64,000 bases of DNA from positions 30,850,827 to 30,914,826 of the forward strand of contig NC_067490.1 in NCBI RefSeq assembly GCF_947179515.1. The letters are read 5' to 3'. The position numbers and the translations under genes were made by a program. The notes below the pieces were generated by a model, which was given only the letters and a program-made list of their open reading frames with translations, searched no databases and was not told where the DNA came from. The DNA comes from Apodemus sylvaticus. Lineage: Eukaryota > Chordata > Mammalia > Rodentia > Muridae. This document shows positions 12,332-24,194 of this stretch, piece by piece (position 1 is the stretch's first letter; every line of letters begins with the position of its first letter).

Positions 12332-12372
<41 letters not shown>
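12321..12372. repeat. (CA)n(GA)n microsatellite
   Basis: A short CA tract is followed by about 19 GA units. Confidence 0.9.
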
Positions 12373-12375
<3 letters not shown>

Positions 12376-12923
12376 ACATAATGATCCTTGATAATTTTAC
12401 TCAGAAAATGAAAGAAGCATCTAAGAAAAACAACAATGTTTATTTAAAAAAAAACCAATAATTACTTCAGAATCTTTGAGAATGGCCTGTTTCTTTTCTT
12501 TCAGGATAGACACAGAAGATAAACAAAGGATGTGAGGAGGAAGAGAGACAGAGGAAAGAAACATCCTAAGTATCCTGTGTCTCTGTTAATGTTGTCACTT
12601 AAAGAGATTAGCATCCTAGACAAGGTAGCAATTTCAAGGGTGAGCCCAGAAGGTGGGATCTTTGGAGTGTACAGCCGCCATGTTTTTATTATCCCATCTG
12701 TGCATTCCCTCTGTGACAGCCCTTCTACAGAAATGCTTCTCTGGTGACAAGGATTACACGTTTCCCCCAATAGATCACAAATCAATAATTTAATAAAATG
12801 CATGCAAAAAATTAGGTAAATAAAATAAACACTCTCAAAATAAAGTCTTAATTTTTGTTACAAAATCTATCAATCAAACATTCAGCTGTTTTAATGAGTA
12901 GAATAGATCTAATGTGGATTTAA
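12373..12923. other. Unique sequence, no gene seen
   Basis: Open frames at 12501-12803 and 12532-12747 lie on opposite strands and have no recognisable domain. Confidence 0.35.
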
Positions 12924-12931
12924 ACACACAC

Positions 12932-12969
<38 letters not shown>
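12924..12969. repeat. (CA)n microsatellite
   Basis: About 20 CA units with single interruptions. Confidence 0.9.
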
Positions 12970-12971
<2 letters not shown>

Positions 12972-13262
12972 AGGGCTGGTGAGATAGCTTTCAGTTAGTA
13001 ATGTGTTTGCCAGACAAGCATGAGGGCCAGAGTGCCATACCTAGACCTCATGAAAACAAACAAACAAACAACAAAACCTGAGCATATTAGGAACAGTTGT
13101 GATTTCAGTGTTGCAAAGACAGGCAAAGGAGGATGCCTGAGACTGGCCAGCTATCATTGGTTGCTCCGTGAGCTCCATGTCATTGATACACCCTGACTCA
13201 AAAGCAAAGTGGATTACTGCTGAGGAATGCCAATCCAAAGGCTGTCCTCTCATCTCCACAGA
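12970..13262 (+). repeat. RSINE1/B4-type SINE
   Basis: The head 'gtagggctggtgagatagc' is followed by 'gacaagcatgagggccaga', an inserted CAAA tract, a B1-like middle and the 'tctcatctccacagacct' tail. That is the RSINE1 order. It runs directly into a CA/TA microsatellite. Confidence 0.7.
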
Positions 13263-13263
13263 C

Positions 13264-13264
<1 letters not shown>

Positions 13265-13353
<89 letters not shown>
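13265..13353. repeat. (CA)n(TA)n compound microsatellite
   Basis: About 21 CA units pass directly into about 22 TA units. It probably grew from the tail of the adjoining RSINE1. Confidence 0.92.
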
Positions 13354-13356
<3 letters not shown>

Positions 13357-13469
13357 AACACATGTACCTATGTGCACATGCACACATACATACAACTATA
13401 GATCCTGTTCATTAGGATAGGTGTGTTTCATGATGGAGAATTACTAGTATATGCACAACATTTTGGTGC

Positions 13470-13888
13470 TTTATGACTATGTGAACCCATGGCTCACAGC
13501 CAACCAATAGACTGAGCACAGGGTCACCAATGGAGCAGCTAGAGCAAGGACCCAAGGTGCTGACGAGGTTTGCAATCTCACAGGAGGAACATAATAAGTA
13601 CCTATCAGTACCCCCAGAGCTCCCAGGGACTAAACCACCATCCAAAGAGTATACATGGAGGGACTCATGGTTCCAGCTTCATATGTAGCAGAGGATGGCC
13701 ATTTCAGACATCAATGAGAGGAGAAGCTATTGGTCCTAAGAAGGCTTGATGTCCCTGTGTAGGAGAATGCCAGGGCAAGAAAGGGGGAAGGATTGGTAAG
13801 CAGGGGGAGAGGGAGGGGATAGGGGGTTTTCAGAGGGGTAACAAGGAACGGGATACCATTTGAAATGTAAATAAAGCAAATATTCACT
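13470..13888 (+). mobile_element. L1 3' UTR, sense, 5'-truncated
   Basis: The murine L1 3' UTR landmarks 'gagcacagggtcaccaatgg', 'agctcccagggactaaac' and the terminal 'tttgaaatgtaaataaag' are present. No coding part remains. The left boundary is approximate. Confidence 0.88.
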
Positions 13889-13959
13889 CCCAGAAATAAA
13901 AAACATATTTGTATACTTTAAATAAATCATATGGATTTATACTTGTGATTATTTAAAAC

Positions 13960-14165
13960 AATTTAGTGTGTATGAGTGTTTTGCCTGCAAGTATATCCAT
14001 GCACCACATTTGTGTAGTGCTTATGGAGACACAAGAGAGCATCAGATTTCATGGAATTGGAGTTACAGACAGTTGTGAGCTGCCAGGCGAATGCTGGAAA
14101 AAGATCCTGGCTTCTCTAGAAGCACAGACAGTGCTCTGAACTGCTAAGCCATCTCTCAAGACCCC
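13960..14165 (-). repeat. B3 SINE, antisense
   Basis: Antisense B3 signatures include 'ttggagttacagacagttg' and 'tgagctgcc'. It ends with the head complement 'ctaagccatctctcaagacc'. Confidence 0.8.
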
Positions 14166-14169
14166 AACA

Positions 14170-17100
14170 CTTAGTTTTTAGTGACAAATGAACTTGATTT
14201 TTGCTTGTTAACTTATCTCTTCAAGAGTGGGTTGATGACAGTTCTACTTACCTTCCAAATGACCCACACTACCAGCGATGTAAGAGTAATGATCTTTGTT
14301 ACAGTTAACAGTCTCTACTGTACACGTGAGCACTGTGCTATGGCCGGACTGCTCTAAACACGTCTACACACTTTCTCCTGGTTTGTGTTTTTCTCTCTGC
14401 AGGTAGTAGACAAACAGGCCACAGATCACACCATTTCAGATGGCAATGTGGATAGTCCCAGAGAAAAGAATGACTACACACCACCTCCTGTCACCTCTGC
14501 TTCAGTGTCTTTTTTTAAATGAGTCATATTTATTATGCAAAAATTAACATTTTTCAAACGAGTCTTTGCCCCTAAAATGCATTGCCATCGGAATGCACAG
14601 ACTGTTTCCTTTCCGATTACCTGAGCAGTGCTGCACGTGCACAGTGGTGTTTTGTCTGAGACCTAATGGCTGGCTGCTTGCTAGTGATAAAACTTTGTAG
14701 CTAACTACCAGTTCTCCCGCGGCTTCTTTTCTCATTGTTGGCTACCAAAGATAATCCAAAGACTGTGGTCAGCTCCCAGTCGTGCATTGGTAGTGAATGA
14801 ATAAAATCATTGAATCATAGTAAGGCGACAAGACAGATACCTGCAGACAGCCAGGATGAGACGGCCTGGAGGAGGAGTCTTCTAGAAAGAGATCAGAGGC
14901 AGCTGAGAATACAGGATCTGTGAGCAATAGGGAAAGGGAGGGAGGGGGAGGGACCAGATTTGAAAGCAAAGTTTCAAGGAAAAAAGAAATAAGTGTTTCA
15001 AAAAACTCATCAAACCAGGACTCTCTGCATCAAATATTTAACTCAGTGTTTAGTCTGAGGGATGATTCAGGAGCATCAAGTAGCATCCTTGACTGAGGGA
15101 TGCTCCCGGAGCTGGCTAGGGGAGGGGCCAAGTGCAAGGAGTACCATGTGTGGGTTTCAGAACACTGTAGAATCCGTGCCCTTAGGGATGGCTGTGATGC
15201 TTTCTATCAGGAAGAAGGAGGACGGCAAGAAAGGGTGCGAGACAGAAGCAGCTGCAGCTCCTGTTGGCCTTCTCCCAGCAGATGGTCTTGCTTCTAGAAG
15301 AAGCAATACAGAGTGTGACACCTAGAAGCAAAAGGCAAATGCCGGCTAGGAATAGGAAAAACATGTGGGTGAAAGGGTGCTGCTGTGGTGTCCTGAGGCT
15401 GCCAGGATGAGGCCCGGAGAGGTGGGGGCGGGGTGGGGTGGCAGGGCAGAGGGTAAAGCGTTTCATGGGAAAGGATGGCGGCAGAAATGGAGTCTCAGAA
15501 TAATCTCTGTCTGAGGGGACTGGAGGTAAGGAAACATTTCTTTGCCGAGTTAGAATACTTGCTACCTTCTTTGGATTCCTTGCTGAGTCTGGCTTTTAAA
15601 GGAACGCAAAAGACCTCAGTTGCTCACTCTTGAGTAGGATCTCAGGGAGACAATTTACAAGGTGTGTATTTACTTTCTCATATGTCTCCCTTTAGACTTT
15701 CTGGGTTTTCTGTTCCCACCAAAGGTATCCCTTTCCAGAAAACAGAAATATGATCCTTGAAAACGTAATGGTCACAGCAAACTCAGTTATAACTTTCAAC
15801 GATACCATGAGATAGTATCTTTTATTTCTTTTTTTCCTTTTTTAAAATCATTGCATTTTTTTTAAGGTTTAAAGCTTTATTTATGTAGGTTAAATAAAGG
15901 AAAACTTTGCATTCAATCAAAAAGTAATTTCTATGTACTACGTAAAATTCTTATTTTTATCTTATATCTAAAGAGAACTCAAGTAACCACACAAAATCTT
16001 TTTATTTAATAGTTATCACAAAATGATGTACTGCTTTTTAAAATGCTGATTTGTGTATTATGCTTTCTGGAAGCTAATCTAAGATTTTTATCAATGTCTA
16101 ATATCTAAAAGAAGGCTTTTATATCTGGATCATGTATAAAATATGGAAAGGATAAAGAAAAAAGACTTAAAATGTCTAATATTTTCTTCATCAACATTGC
16201 ATTCGTAGCCTTGAGCCTTGGTATGTCTCCAAGGAGAGGCACTGTGTCCTTAGGTGGTGCTCAGCATCCTGTTTACAGCCCCATCCTTGTAAACCTGGAA
16301 GCGGAGACTTCCCACATCACAGCAGCAGGCTCCTGTGAGAGGTTAACATCCTGTGTAAAAAGCATTTGCCTTTCGAACATCATAACACCGTGTTCTATGA
16401 ACTCGTGGGAGAATTTTCTCACCAGGGCTTAAACAATTGGCCATCACACCTTTTTGAAGTTCATAAGAGTCTTTCTGGATTTCAAAGATTTCTCACTAAG
16501 GAAAGCAAACAGGCTAGAATTTTCACACAACCGTTGGACTGAGCATTGTTAGCTGTGGCCGAACACCCTTGTCATAAATCAGCACGTTTGTGCTTTTAAT
16601 AACCTTAACTGGAGATTGGAAGCCAAGTTTACTGTCCTTCATTTCTTCATGACAAGCAAGGAAACCCTCTGTTCGTCTAGGATGAGAACAAGAAAGAATG
16701 CGAACATAAATGTCCTTGAAATTATTTGACTAACACAAATTTTGGAAATATCTCCTTAAACTACTTTGCTCTGTTAAACATCCTCAGATTTTCCAACCTG
16801 ACCCAACTTAGGACAAGTTGTCTCCAAGCCATGATTTGTCATGTAAATCAAAGCGTTAACTATTTCAGTACATCTTGAATTATTTATAAAGAAGTTCATG
16901 CTCCTTAAACCAAGAAACTTAATGAGATCATGACTCTGATAATAAAGACTTCTTTACTTACATGTTTTGCCTTAATCCATGCAAAGTCCAGTGTCAACTT
17001 GTTCCTACTCAGTACTGGATCCTGGGGACAAGAAACGGCAGACCTGCAAAGAGAGGAAATCAGTCATAGTTACTCTAAAATTAAAGTACCTATTCCTGCT

Positions 17101-17620
17101 TTACAGTTTATCAGATGTTTGGGCCGGATGCTGATTGTTTGAAAACTGTCTAAACATAGTGAATTTCCTCAAGGAATGTTGGCAAACCAAACACTTGTTT
17201 CTAGGGACAACATCCGAAATTTTATTAACATAAAAAGACAAATGAGTAAACAGACACGGTGCTCATCAGCATATGTATTTCTTAGGAGAGCTAAGCCCCT
17301 GGAAGAGTATGTCGTGATTTTACAGTAGGTTATTAAGTACTAGCCATGATAGAGATTTAACTTAGTGTTAAATTCTTGAAAGTGAGGATTAATAATAGCC
17401 TTCTAACTTTGGATATGAATGTAATTGTTCCCCTGCCTCTTAGTAAACATTAGGCATCTGTGAAGAAAACTCACAAACTAGAGCAAATCCATTTTAAAAT
17501 TCACTGTTCCTTCAGAAGTCTGCCCCATCGCCTTGTACACATGTCCGTGGTTAGGTTTCTCTGTGAAGAACAGCTTTCAGAGATGGAAACTTGTCTAAGC
17601 CGTGATATTCGCTGTCTAGG
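14170..17620. other. Mostly unique sequence, no gene supported
   Basis: About 3.4 kb with no recognised repeat. GC rises around 15060-15480, where open frames lie on both strands. A minus-strand frame at 15182-15466 has one hydrophobic segment. None carries a family signature, so I annotate no gene. Confidence 0.35.
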
Positions 17621-17622
17621 TT

Positions 17623-17623
<1 letters not shown>

Positions 17624-17661
<38 letters not shown>
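17624..17661 (+). repeat. 38-base perfect poly(T)
   Basis: An uninterrupted T run. If it is the complement of a poly(A) tail it implies a recent minus-strand retroposition, but I could not find matching target duplications or a known repeat to its right. Confidence 0.9.
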
Positions 17662-17662
<1 letters not shown>

Positions 17663-17930
17663 TGCTGTCCATTGAAAAGGAACCCACTTTTCTAGATTGG
17701 AGATTTTGCTTCTGGGGTTGGAGCAGCCTCACTCCCCCACCACTTGTTTTTAAGGACCCCATGGTTTCCGGCTCTTCCTCAATGAAGAACAATGATTTGA
17801 CTGACAATTATTTTCGGCACATGACCAAAGCTTCTTTTGAAAAATCTCAAAATAACACAGGAAACACTGAAGGCTAATGGCTCAGACTCTGAGAGTTAAA
17901 TTAGACTTACAGAGAAAAAAAATTAAAGGG

Positions 17931-17932
<2 letters not shown>

Positions 17933-17976
<44 letters not shown>
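17933..17976. repeat. (GT)n microsatellite
   Basis: About 22 uninterrupted GT units. Confidence 0.92.
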
Positions 17977-17980
<4 letters not shown>

Positions 17981-19870
17981 GCTCATAAGTCATCTTCAAT
18001 GAATATAAAGTAGTCCATCCAACAGGTAAACCCAGCAATCTGAAACATGTTTAGAGAAACTACAGGAGTTAAAAATGTGCATCAGGAAGCTGCAGCGTAA
18101 CACCGTGGCGACGTCTTGAGGAAATAGACTTTCAAAGCATCGATTGTGCAATGCCAGCTGAGTCACATAGGAAATTATGAGCCTGAATCCTGTTAAGACA
18201 CCAGCGATTCCAATAAATACTCTGTTCTTCTTCCCTCTCTTCCAACACATCTGTGCCGTCTTCTTGGTTTGAGGGTCATCCAGCTGCCCATAAGTAACCA
18301 CTACTAATCTTTCCTGTTGTTGGTTTTTGTTTCTACTTAATTAATAATCCATGTAGAATCCTGGTCTTACACCCTTTTCTGGTTTGTTTCAAGATCTGAT
18401 TAGTCGCTGGTCACACAGCTTATGAATTTAGGATGGTGCCTTTCATTCAATTAACCTAGTGGCCATTATTTCTAGCTGCAGGTAACTGAAGGACTCCTTA
18501 TAGTCAGAAGACTACAAAGGTACTAAATAATCTAAGACTGTGAATAGTTGGTAAAAATCATATAAAAAGCATCATACACAGAAGCCAAATGTTTTTAAAC
18601 AGACATAGATCAAGTGATCCAGCCCGCCCTGGGTATTGGGGCAAAGGTTAAACATTGTTGATCACTGCTAAATCTTGTGAAGACTTTTGTTTTAGCCTTT
18701 GTTAAAGTCTTTTTCTATAAGCCCCTTTGATGTTTCTCCATGAACAAATAAAATGAGAGTATGCCATTTGATAAAGCTTCCTTAATGTCTTATATCTTTG
18801 ACTGGAGAGCTGTCCAGAAAGAATGGCACTCCAGCTGTGAGAGCTGGTGTTATGACGGCTGCTGAAGGCAGGACTCCTGTTTGGAGTCCTCAGCCTGTGT
18901 GAGCAGTGGAAACTTCCACTGGGAGCAAGACTAGCCCAAGTGAACTTTAGATGACCTGGCCTACAGCGTCTCTAGAGAGCCACATGTCTGGTTGATATGA
19001 CCTTCAGAGGCTGTCATCAATCCAGCCCAAGGAAAGAAGAATACAACCGCTACACAGCAAAAAGCTGTGACTGACAGATAGGAGGGCTATACCTATTCTT
19101 GGCTGCCATTGGCCTTACCATTGGCTGCCATTGGTATAAAATAGAACCATCGAGTTAGTATACTATACCCACGCTTCACAGTCTCTTCTAGCTACACAGC
19201 CAGTCAATCTTACTGCATTTTAAGTTAGTCCAGACAAACCATTGCTCTCAGAATACATATGCTTTGTAGCCATACAGAGTGGTGAAAATAATAAGGGCTG
19301 CTGTGCTGATGGTAGCAACAGCAACATGCAAGTAAGTAATAGCATCTAAAGGACAACCAAGGGTAAAGGTCACACAGGAAGATAATACTGAAAACGCCAA
19401 GAAGCTGCAAAGAGCTAAAGATGAGAAGCTGAGGGTCCAGGCTACTGAAAGACATTCCAGAGAGCAGCCAGGGCTTGACTCAGGATACTGTGCAGGATGT
19501 TAACACTAGCCGGTAGTAGAAGATAAGTCATGACACCAAAGGCTTGGAGCAGGAACTGCCTGGCACTGATTGATGCCACCACCAAGAGCTGAGGACTGCC
19601 CCAACTGCTGAGTACTTGCATTGGGAGAAAATCAGAACCTAGAACAATAAAGCTCCTATCTGAGCAGCTATACATATGCCTCAGTCTTCTGTCATGAGAA
19701 CACAGGGATCTGCTTGGCAGGACTTGGATCCTCAAGCAATATCCACCTAGCCCATGGGCGTTTGACTCTCGGGAACTGGAGTGTAGACAAGAGTAGAGCT
19801 ACTCGTTGCTTTCCATGCAAGCAGAGAAGGACCAAGCCATCTGTTTGATACAAAGACTGATGCTTTAAGA
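17977..19870. other. Unique sequence with low-confidence coding remnants
   Basis: A minus-strand open frame at 17996-18301 (101 codons) and minus-strand fragments between 19225 and 19735 contain hydrophobic stretches, but the frames change and no family is recognised. On the plus strand, a tandem 'gccattgg' motif precedes 'tataaaatag' near 19135, a CCAAT/TATA-like arrangement. A degraded pseudogene or old repeat is possible. Confidence 0.2.
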
Positions 19871-20034
19871 TGAGAATGGAAGTTTGAAGAACTAAGAAAA
19901 AAAATGATAATAATACTTAAATACCCTAAAAGTGATGGCTATAGTCCTTAGACTCTTTAAAAATGTCTGTGACAAAAAAAGGAGGGGTATGTTGCATTCA
20001 AATTCTGTTGGGTTTGGATTGCTTTGGTTTTTGT

Positions 20035-20168
20035 CCCAGTTTTGAAGTTTTAAGATATGTTTCCAGTGCCCAGTTGGTCTGAAACTCCCCATACTGCACA
20101 GGATAACCTTGAACTGCTACGCTTCCTGCCTGTACTACCCAAGGACTGGGATCACCACCATACCTTCT
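20035..20168 (-). repeat. Old B1 SINE, antisense
   Basis: 'cagttggtctgaaactccc', 'gataaccttgaactgct' and 'ggactgggatcaccacca' follow antisense B1 order with heavy divergence. Confidence 0.6.
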
Positions 20169-20221
20169 TTTTGTAGTACTGGCAACACCTTGATAACCAT
20201 GCTTTATCTGTAATCAAGAGT

Positions 20222-20225
20222 TTGT

Positions 20226-20270
<45 letters not shown>
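20222..20270. repeat. (GT)n microsatellite
   Basis: About 22 GT units with one TA interruption at the left. Confidence 0.92.
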
Positions 20271-20275
<5 letters not shown>

Positions 20276-20464
20276 TAAGTTCAAATGCATGTAAGTATGA
20301 TTTGGGATGGGGGCATGTTTAAGTGCTTGTGTATGGAGACCAGAGGTGTCATTCTCAACAACACTACCGCCTTTGAGACAGGGTTTCACACTGGCCTCGA
20401 CCTTACCAATTATGCTAGATGGGCTAACCTGTGAGCCTTGGGATGCTCCTGTCTCTGCCTCCCC

Positions 20465-20471
20465 AGTATTC
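20465..20471 (+). repeat. Short target-site duplication, left copy
   Basis: 'agtattc' here and at 21086-21092 brackets the L1. It is only 7 bp, but joining the flanks restores the host repeat. Confidence 0.6.
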
Positions 20472-21085
20472 GCTTTTTTATTATTATTTTCTAAATTCTT
20501 TGTTTACATTCCAAATGCTTTCCCCTTTCCCAGTTCCCCCCTCCCCATATGTCCCATAGGCCCTCTTCTCTCCACCTATTCTCCAACCACCCCCCTTCCT
20601 TTTCTCTGTCCTGGTAATCCCCTACAAGGCTGGATCAAACCTTTCCCAGATCAGGGCCCTCTCCTTACTTCTTCATGGGAGTCATTTGATATGCTAACTG
20701 TGTCTTGGGTATTCAGGGCTTCTGGGCTAATTAACATCCACTTATCAGTGAATGCATTCCATGTTTATTCTTTTGTGGTTGGGCTACCTCATTTAGGATG
20801 ATATTTTCCAGTTCCAATCATTTGCCTAAAATTTTTATGAATTCATTGTTTTTAATTGCTGAGTAGTATTCCATTGTGTAGATACATCACATTTTCTGTA
20901 TCCATTCCTCCATTGAGGGACATCTGGGTTCTTTCCAACTTCTGGCTATTATAAATAAGGCTGCAATGAACATAGTGGAGCATGTGTCCTTATTGCATGG
21001 AGGGGAATCCTCTGGGTATATGCCCAAGAGTGGTATAGCAGGGTCCTCCGGAAGTGTCATGTCCAGTTTTCTGAGGAACCACCAG
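20472..21085 (-). mobile_element. 5'-truncated L1 (3' end of ORF2 plus 3' UTR)
   Basis: The left edge is T-rich, followed by 'tttgtttacattccaaatg' and the CT-rich 3' UTR. On the minus strand the last part of ORF2 follows, recognisable from residues such as DPAIPLLGIYPED and MFIAALFIIARSW. These are conserved C-terminal ORF2p motifs. The copy is truncated within this domain, so it encodes no complete protein. Confidence 0.92.
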
Positions 21086-21200
21086 AGTATTCTTATTACC
21101 ATTCTGCACCACTATGTCCCAGAGTTTTGTATTGATTCTGGAGATTGAACTCAGGCCTTTTGAGACAGATACTCATCAACTGAACTACCTTCAGTGCCAT

Positions 21201-21201
21201 G

Positions 21202-21237
<36 letters not shown>

Positions 21238-21286
21238 TTTTCTTTCTTTCTTTCTTTCTTCTTTCTTTTTTCTTTCTTTCTTTCTT
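21201..21286. repeat. (TTTC)n microsatellite
   Basis: About 20 TTTC units with T-run interruptions. Confidence 0.92.
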
Positions 21287-21289
21287 AAA

Positions 21290-21883
21290 TAAACCAGATT
21301 TGAGGTTGTTCTCTAATGCTGAATAAAACAACTTATAAACATTCTTGAATTCTTTACTTTCTTGGATTCATGGATGGCAACGTTGATACTTGATACCAAA
21401 CTGTACTTAGAAGATTGCTGAAGGCAATGATTGACTCTTCTCCAGCCTGTCAGGTCAACTCATGAAGCAGTTATCAATACCTGCTGTCTGTGCTGCACTA
21501 GTGCCTTGGAAATTGGTACATATTGTGGTTTAAATCTCGTGTGCTATTCCCAAAGCTCGTCTGGTGAAACTTGCTCTGCAACACAACAGTGTTCAGAAGT
21601 GGGTTTGGGGGAGGCAGTTGTCCCATGAATGAGTTAATTAATGAATCCCTAGTTCAATAGTCTATTGGTAAGTTGTAAAATCATTAGGAGGTAGGCCTTT
21701 AATTGTAGAAAGCAAGCCATTGGGAACATGCCTTTTAAAGGTCCATGTTGTTCTTGGCCCTTCCTAACTCTCATTCTTTCTTTCTCTTTCTGTCTTTCTC
21801 TTCTTCTGTCCTTGAGCCATTAGAAGATGATGGCCCCAGACCAATTCTATTACCATACATTATTACAAAACTTTTCAATAAAT
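21290..21883. other. No gene seen, possible old LTR or DNA-transposon remnant
   Basis: 'gtaaaatcattaggaggtaggcc' near 21675 and the CT-rich stretch after it hint at an old interspersed repeat, but I cannot assign a family. Confidence 0.2.
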
Positions 21884-21920
21884 AACACACACATACACAC
21901 ATACACACACACACACACAC
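21884..21920. repeat. (CA)n microsatellite
   Basis: CA units with two TA interruptions. Confidence 0.88.
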
Positions 21921-22144
21921 TAAAAGGCATTGTCCTATCTTTGATGGATTTCTGAAATCTGTGACACAAAATAGTGTGTTTCATCGCCTTTTCCTCCACA
22001 CAAAATTGGGAACTGTTTAATTCTCTTTCACAGTACATCTCCAAGGTCTGTCCCGTCCTCCGCAAACATCTACTGCATATTTCGAGATCTTAGGACATAG
22101 TTCATTAGTGTTCATTTTTACTAATGTTGTGGGTTTATTTATTT

Positions 22145-22300
22145 TTTTTCTTTTTTTTATTCGATATAATTTATTTACATTTCAAATGATTTCCCCTTTT
22201 CTAGCCTCCCCACTCCCCGAAAGTCCTGTAAGCCCCCTTCTCTTCCCCTGTCCTCCCTCCCACCCCTTCCCACTTCCCCGTTCTGGTTTTGCCGAATAGT
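22145..22300 (-). mobile_element. L1 3' terminus, antisense
   Basis: A T-rich left edge is followed by 'atttatttacatttcaaatg' and the CT-rich 3' UTR with 'cgaaagtcctgtaagcccc'. Only about 150 bases are present. It points away from the sense L1 3' end at 22766. Confidence 0.85.
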
Positions 22301-22765
22301 CTTCGTTCTTCCAGCTTCCATCTCTAGCGACCTAAACTCATCATCTGTTGCAAGATATCCCCTGTCCAATCACATTGAGGCCGTGAGAGCCTGTGATTGG
22401 GCAGGAGCAAGGAGGCGGAGCTAGGCATTGGGCTGTGAAAGAGCAGACACAGGAGCGTTGAAGGAAGAGAGACATATCAAAGATGGAATCAGACGTTAGA
22501 TTATCTAAAGGTTAGACATTGGGATAAGACTTTTATCATTGTAAATTGGCATCTTGCAATTGTGAGTTTCGTTTACCTAAATATAATTGGGTAACTATTT
22601 GAGATTAAGAGTCGTGCTTTACCAGGTAATTGGAATGAGTGGGCACTGGGTAGAAATGAGAGGAACATCTGCTGGAGAGACGACCAGGCTGGCAGGACCG
22701 TTAGGGAGCTTGGGTCTCTCGGAGTAGGACCCTATTGGGACACAGTGTTAGAAATTGCATGACAA
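22301..22765. other. Unclassified segment between inverted L1 ends
   Basis: About 465 bases with no L1 resemblance. They include 'cctgtgattgggcaggagc' (with an inverted CCAAT), 'ggaggcggagc' (a GC box) and a later AT-rich half. The composition resembles an LTR or promoter-bearing repeat, but I cannot name it. Confidence 0.3.
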
Positions 22766-23215
22766 ATATAGAGGGGGACACTCTCAGCTAGCCATTGACC
22801 TGAGCACAGGGTCCCCAATGGAGGAGCTAGGGAAAGGATCCAAGGAGCTGAAGGGGTTTGCAGCGCCATAGGGGGAACAACAGTATGAACCACCCAGTAC
22901 TCCCAGATCTCCCAGGGACAAAACCATCAACCAGAGAGTGCACATGGAGTTACCCATGGCTCCAGACAGATAGGCAGTAGAATAAGGCCTTGTTGGACAT
23001 CAAAGGGAGGAGAAGCCCTTGGTTTTGGAAAGGCTCAATGCCTCAGTGTGGGGTAATGCTGGGACAGGGAAGCAGGAGAGGGTTGATTGGGGAACGGAGG
23101 AGGGGAGATGGGTTATGGGACTTTCAGGCAGCAGGGGGACAAGGAAAGGGAACAACATTTGAAATGTAAATGAAGAATATATCTAATTTTTAAAAATTAA
23201 AAAAAAGAAAGAAAA
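22766..23215 (+). mobile_element. L1 3' UTR, sense, with A-rich tail
   Basis: The L1 3' UTR landmarks are 'gagcacagggtccccaatgg', 'ctcccagggacaaaacc' and the terminal 'tttgaaatgtaaatgaag'. A long A-rich tail (AAAG-type) extends to about 23245. Confidence 0.9.
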
Positions 23216-23334
23216 AAGGCAAAAGAAAAAGAAAAAAGAAAGATCTCAGAAGCATAGTCAGGTTCCACCGAAAAGAGTTGGCAGGGCGCTTCTTTTTTTT
23301 TTTAATAATTCCCACTACAATCATCGAAGCTCTT

Positions 23335-23522
23335 TTTCTTTTTAATTACATTTATTTATTTGTGTATTGTATGTGCTCACAGTCACTCATGCATATGTGG
23401 AGGCCAGAGGATGACTTAAAGAGTCATTTCTCTCCCTCGGCTAGGAAGGGCCCAAGGATGGAACTTGGATCTTCGGTATTGGTGGTAAGTCCGTTTGTCT
23501 CCTGAGCCATCATGCCAGTCAC
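23335..23522 (-). repeat. B3 SINE, antisense
   Basis: 'tgtggaggccagaggatgac' is followed by 'cctgagccatcatgccag', the antisense B3 body and head. Confidence 0.75.
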
Positions 23523-23732
23523 AGTATTTGCTTCTTAGAAAACACATCCAGAGTATGAAGTGTTTTCTTTCCTACATAGATTACGATATTAGATGCCATT
23601 CTTTAGAAACTGTGCTTATAGCATGTAAAAGAATGTCAAAATCTATATATTGAGAGTTTTCTTTTGTTCAAGTTATCTTCTAAGTTAGTTATTTTGCATA
23701 CAGTTATCACCATGACAGTAATTTTTTTCTTT

Positions 23733-23822
23733 TGAGACAGAGACTCAGATTTGTAACTTAGGTTTGTCTTGAACTGACAGTCTTTCTTCCTATACTTTCA
23801 AGCGATGTGCGTCCATACACAT
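23733..23822 (-). repeat. Old B1 fragment, antisense
   Basis: 'ttttgagacagagactcag' and 'gtttgtcttgaactgac' follow antisense B1 order. Confidence 0.5.
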
Positions 23823-24194
23823 GCAAGCACAGTTTGCATAGTCAATTTTGCTAATAGCCACTTAACACTTGAATATAGAATTCAGTGAACCAAGACTTTT
23901 TCAGTTCTTTATTGGGTGAAAAATATCAAATTTATAGCAAAGCTTAGCATATGCCATCCTACAAACCTTTATCACCTGGACTCAATGACTGTTACCACAT
24001 TGCTATCATTTTCTACATCTGTCTATCAAATAGATGCAGCCACATGAAATAAGTATGAAAATTGTATAAGTACAGAACTCCCTTCTAATTTTGTGTCGTT
24101 ACATAATGGATATAACAAGAGGTTAAAAATAAGAACCCATACGTGTTTTTTGTTTTTTATGTTGTTGGGCACTTTTGTTTGTTGTGTATTTTTG

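Larger units (their letters stand above)
20285..21180 (-). repeat. SINE-like repeat split by an L1
   Basis: The left part ends 'ctgtctctgcctccccagtattc' near 20471. The right part resumes at 21093 with a diverged 'ggattacaggcatgtgccacc'-like sequence. Removing the L1 restores a continuous SINE-type block. The subfamily is not assigned. Confidence 0.45.

Noticed and set aside
15060..15480. GC-richer block with open frames on both strands, considered as a host exon
   Set aside because: It has no domain, no convincing splice sites and no recognised similarity.
22145..23215. Twin-priming inversion of a single L1
   Set aside because: Both parts contain the same terminal 3' UTR sequence. Twin priming yields non-overlapping parts of one transcript.
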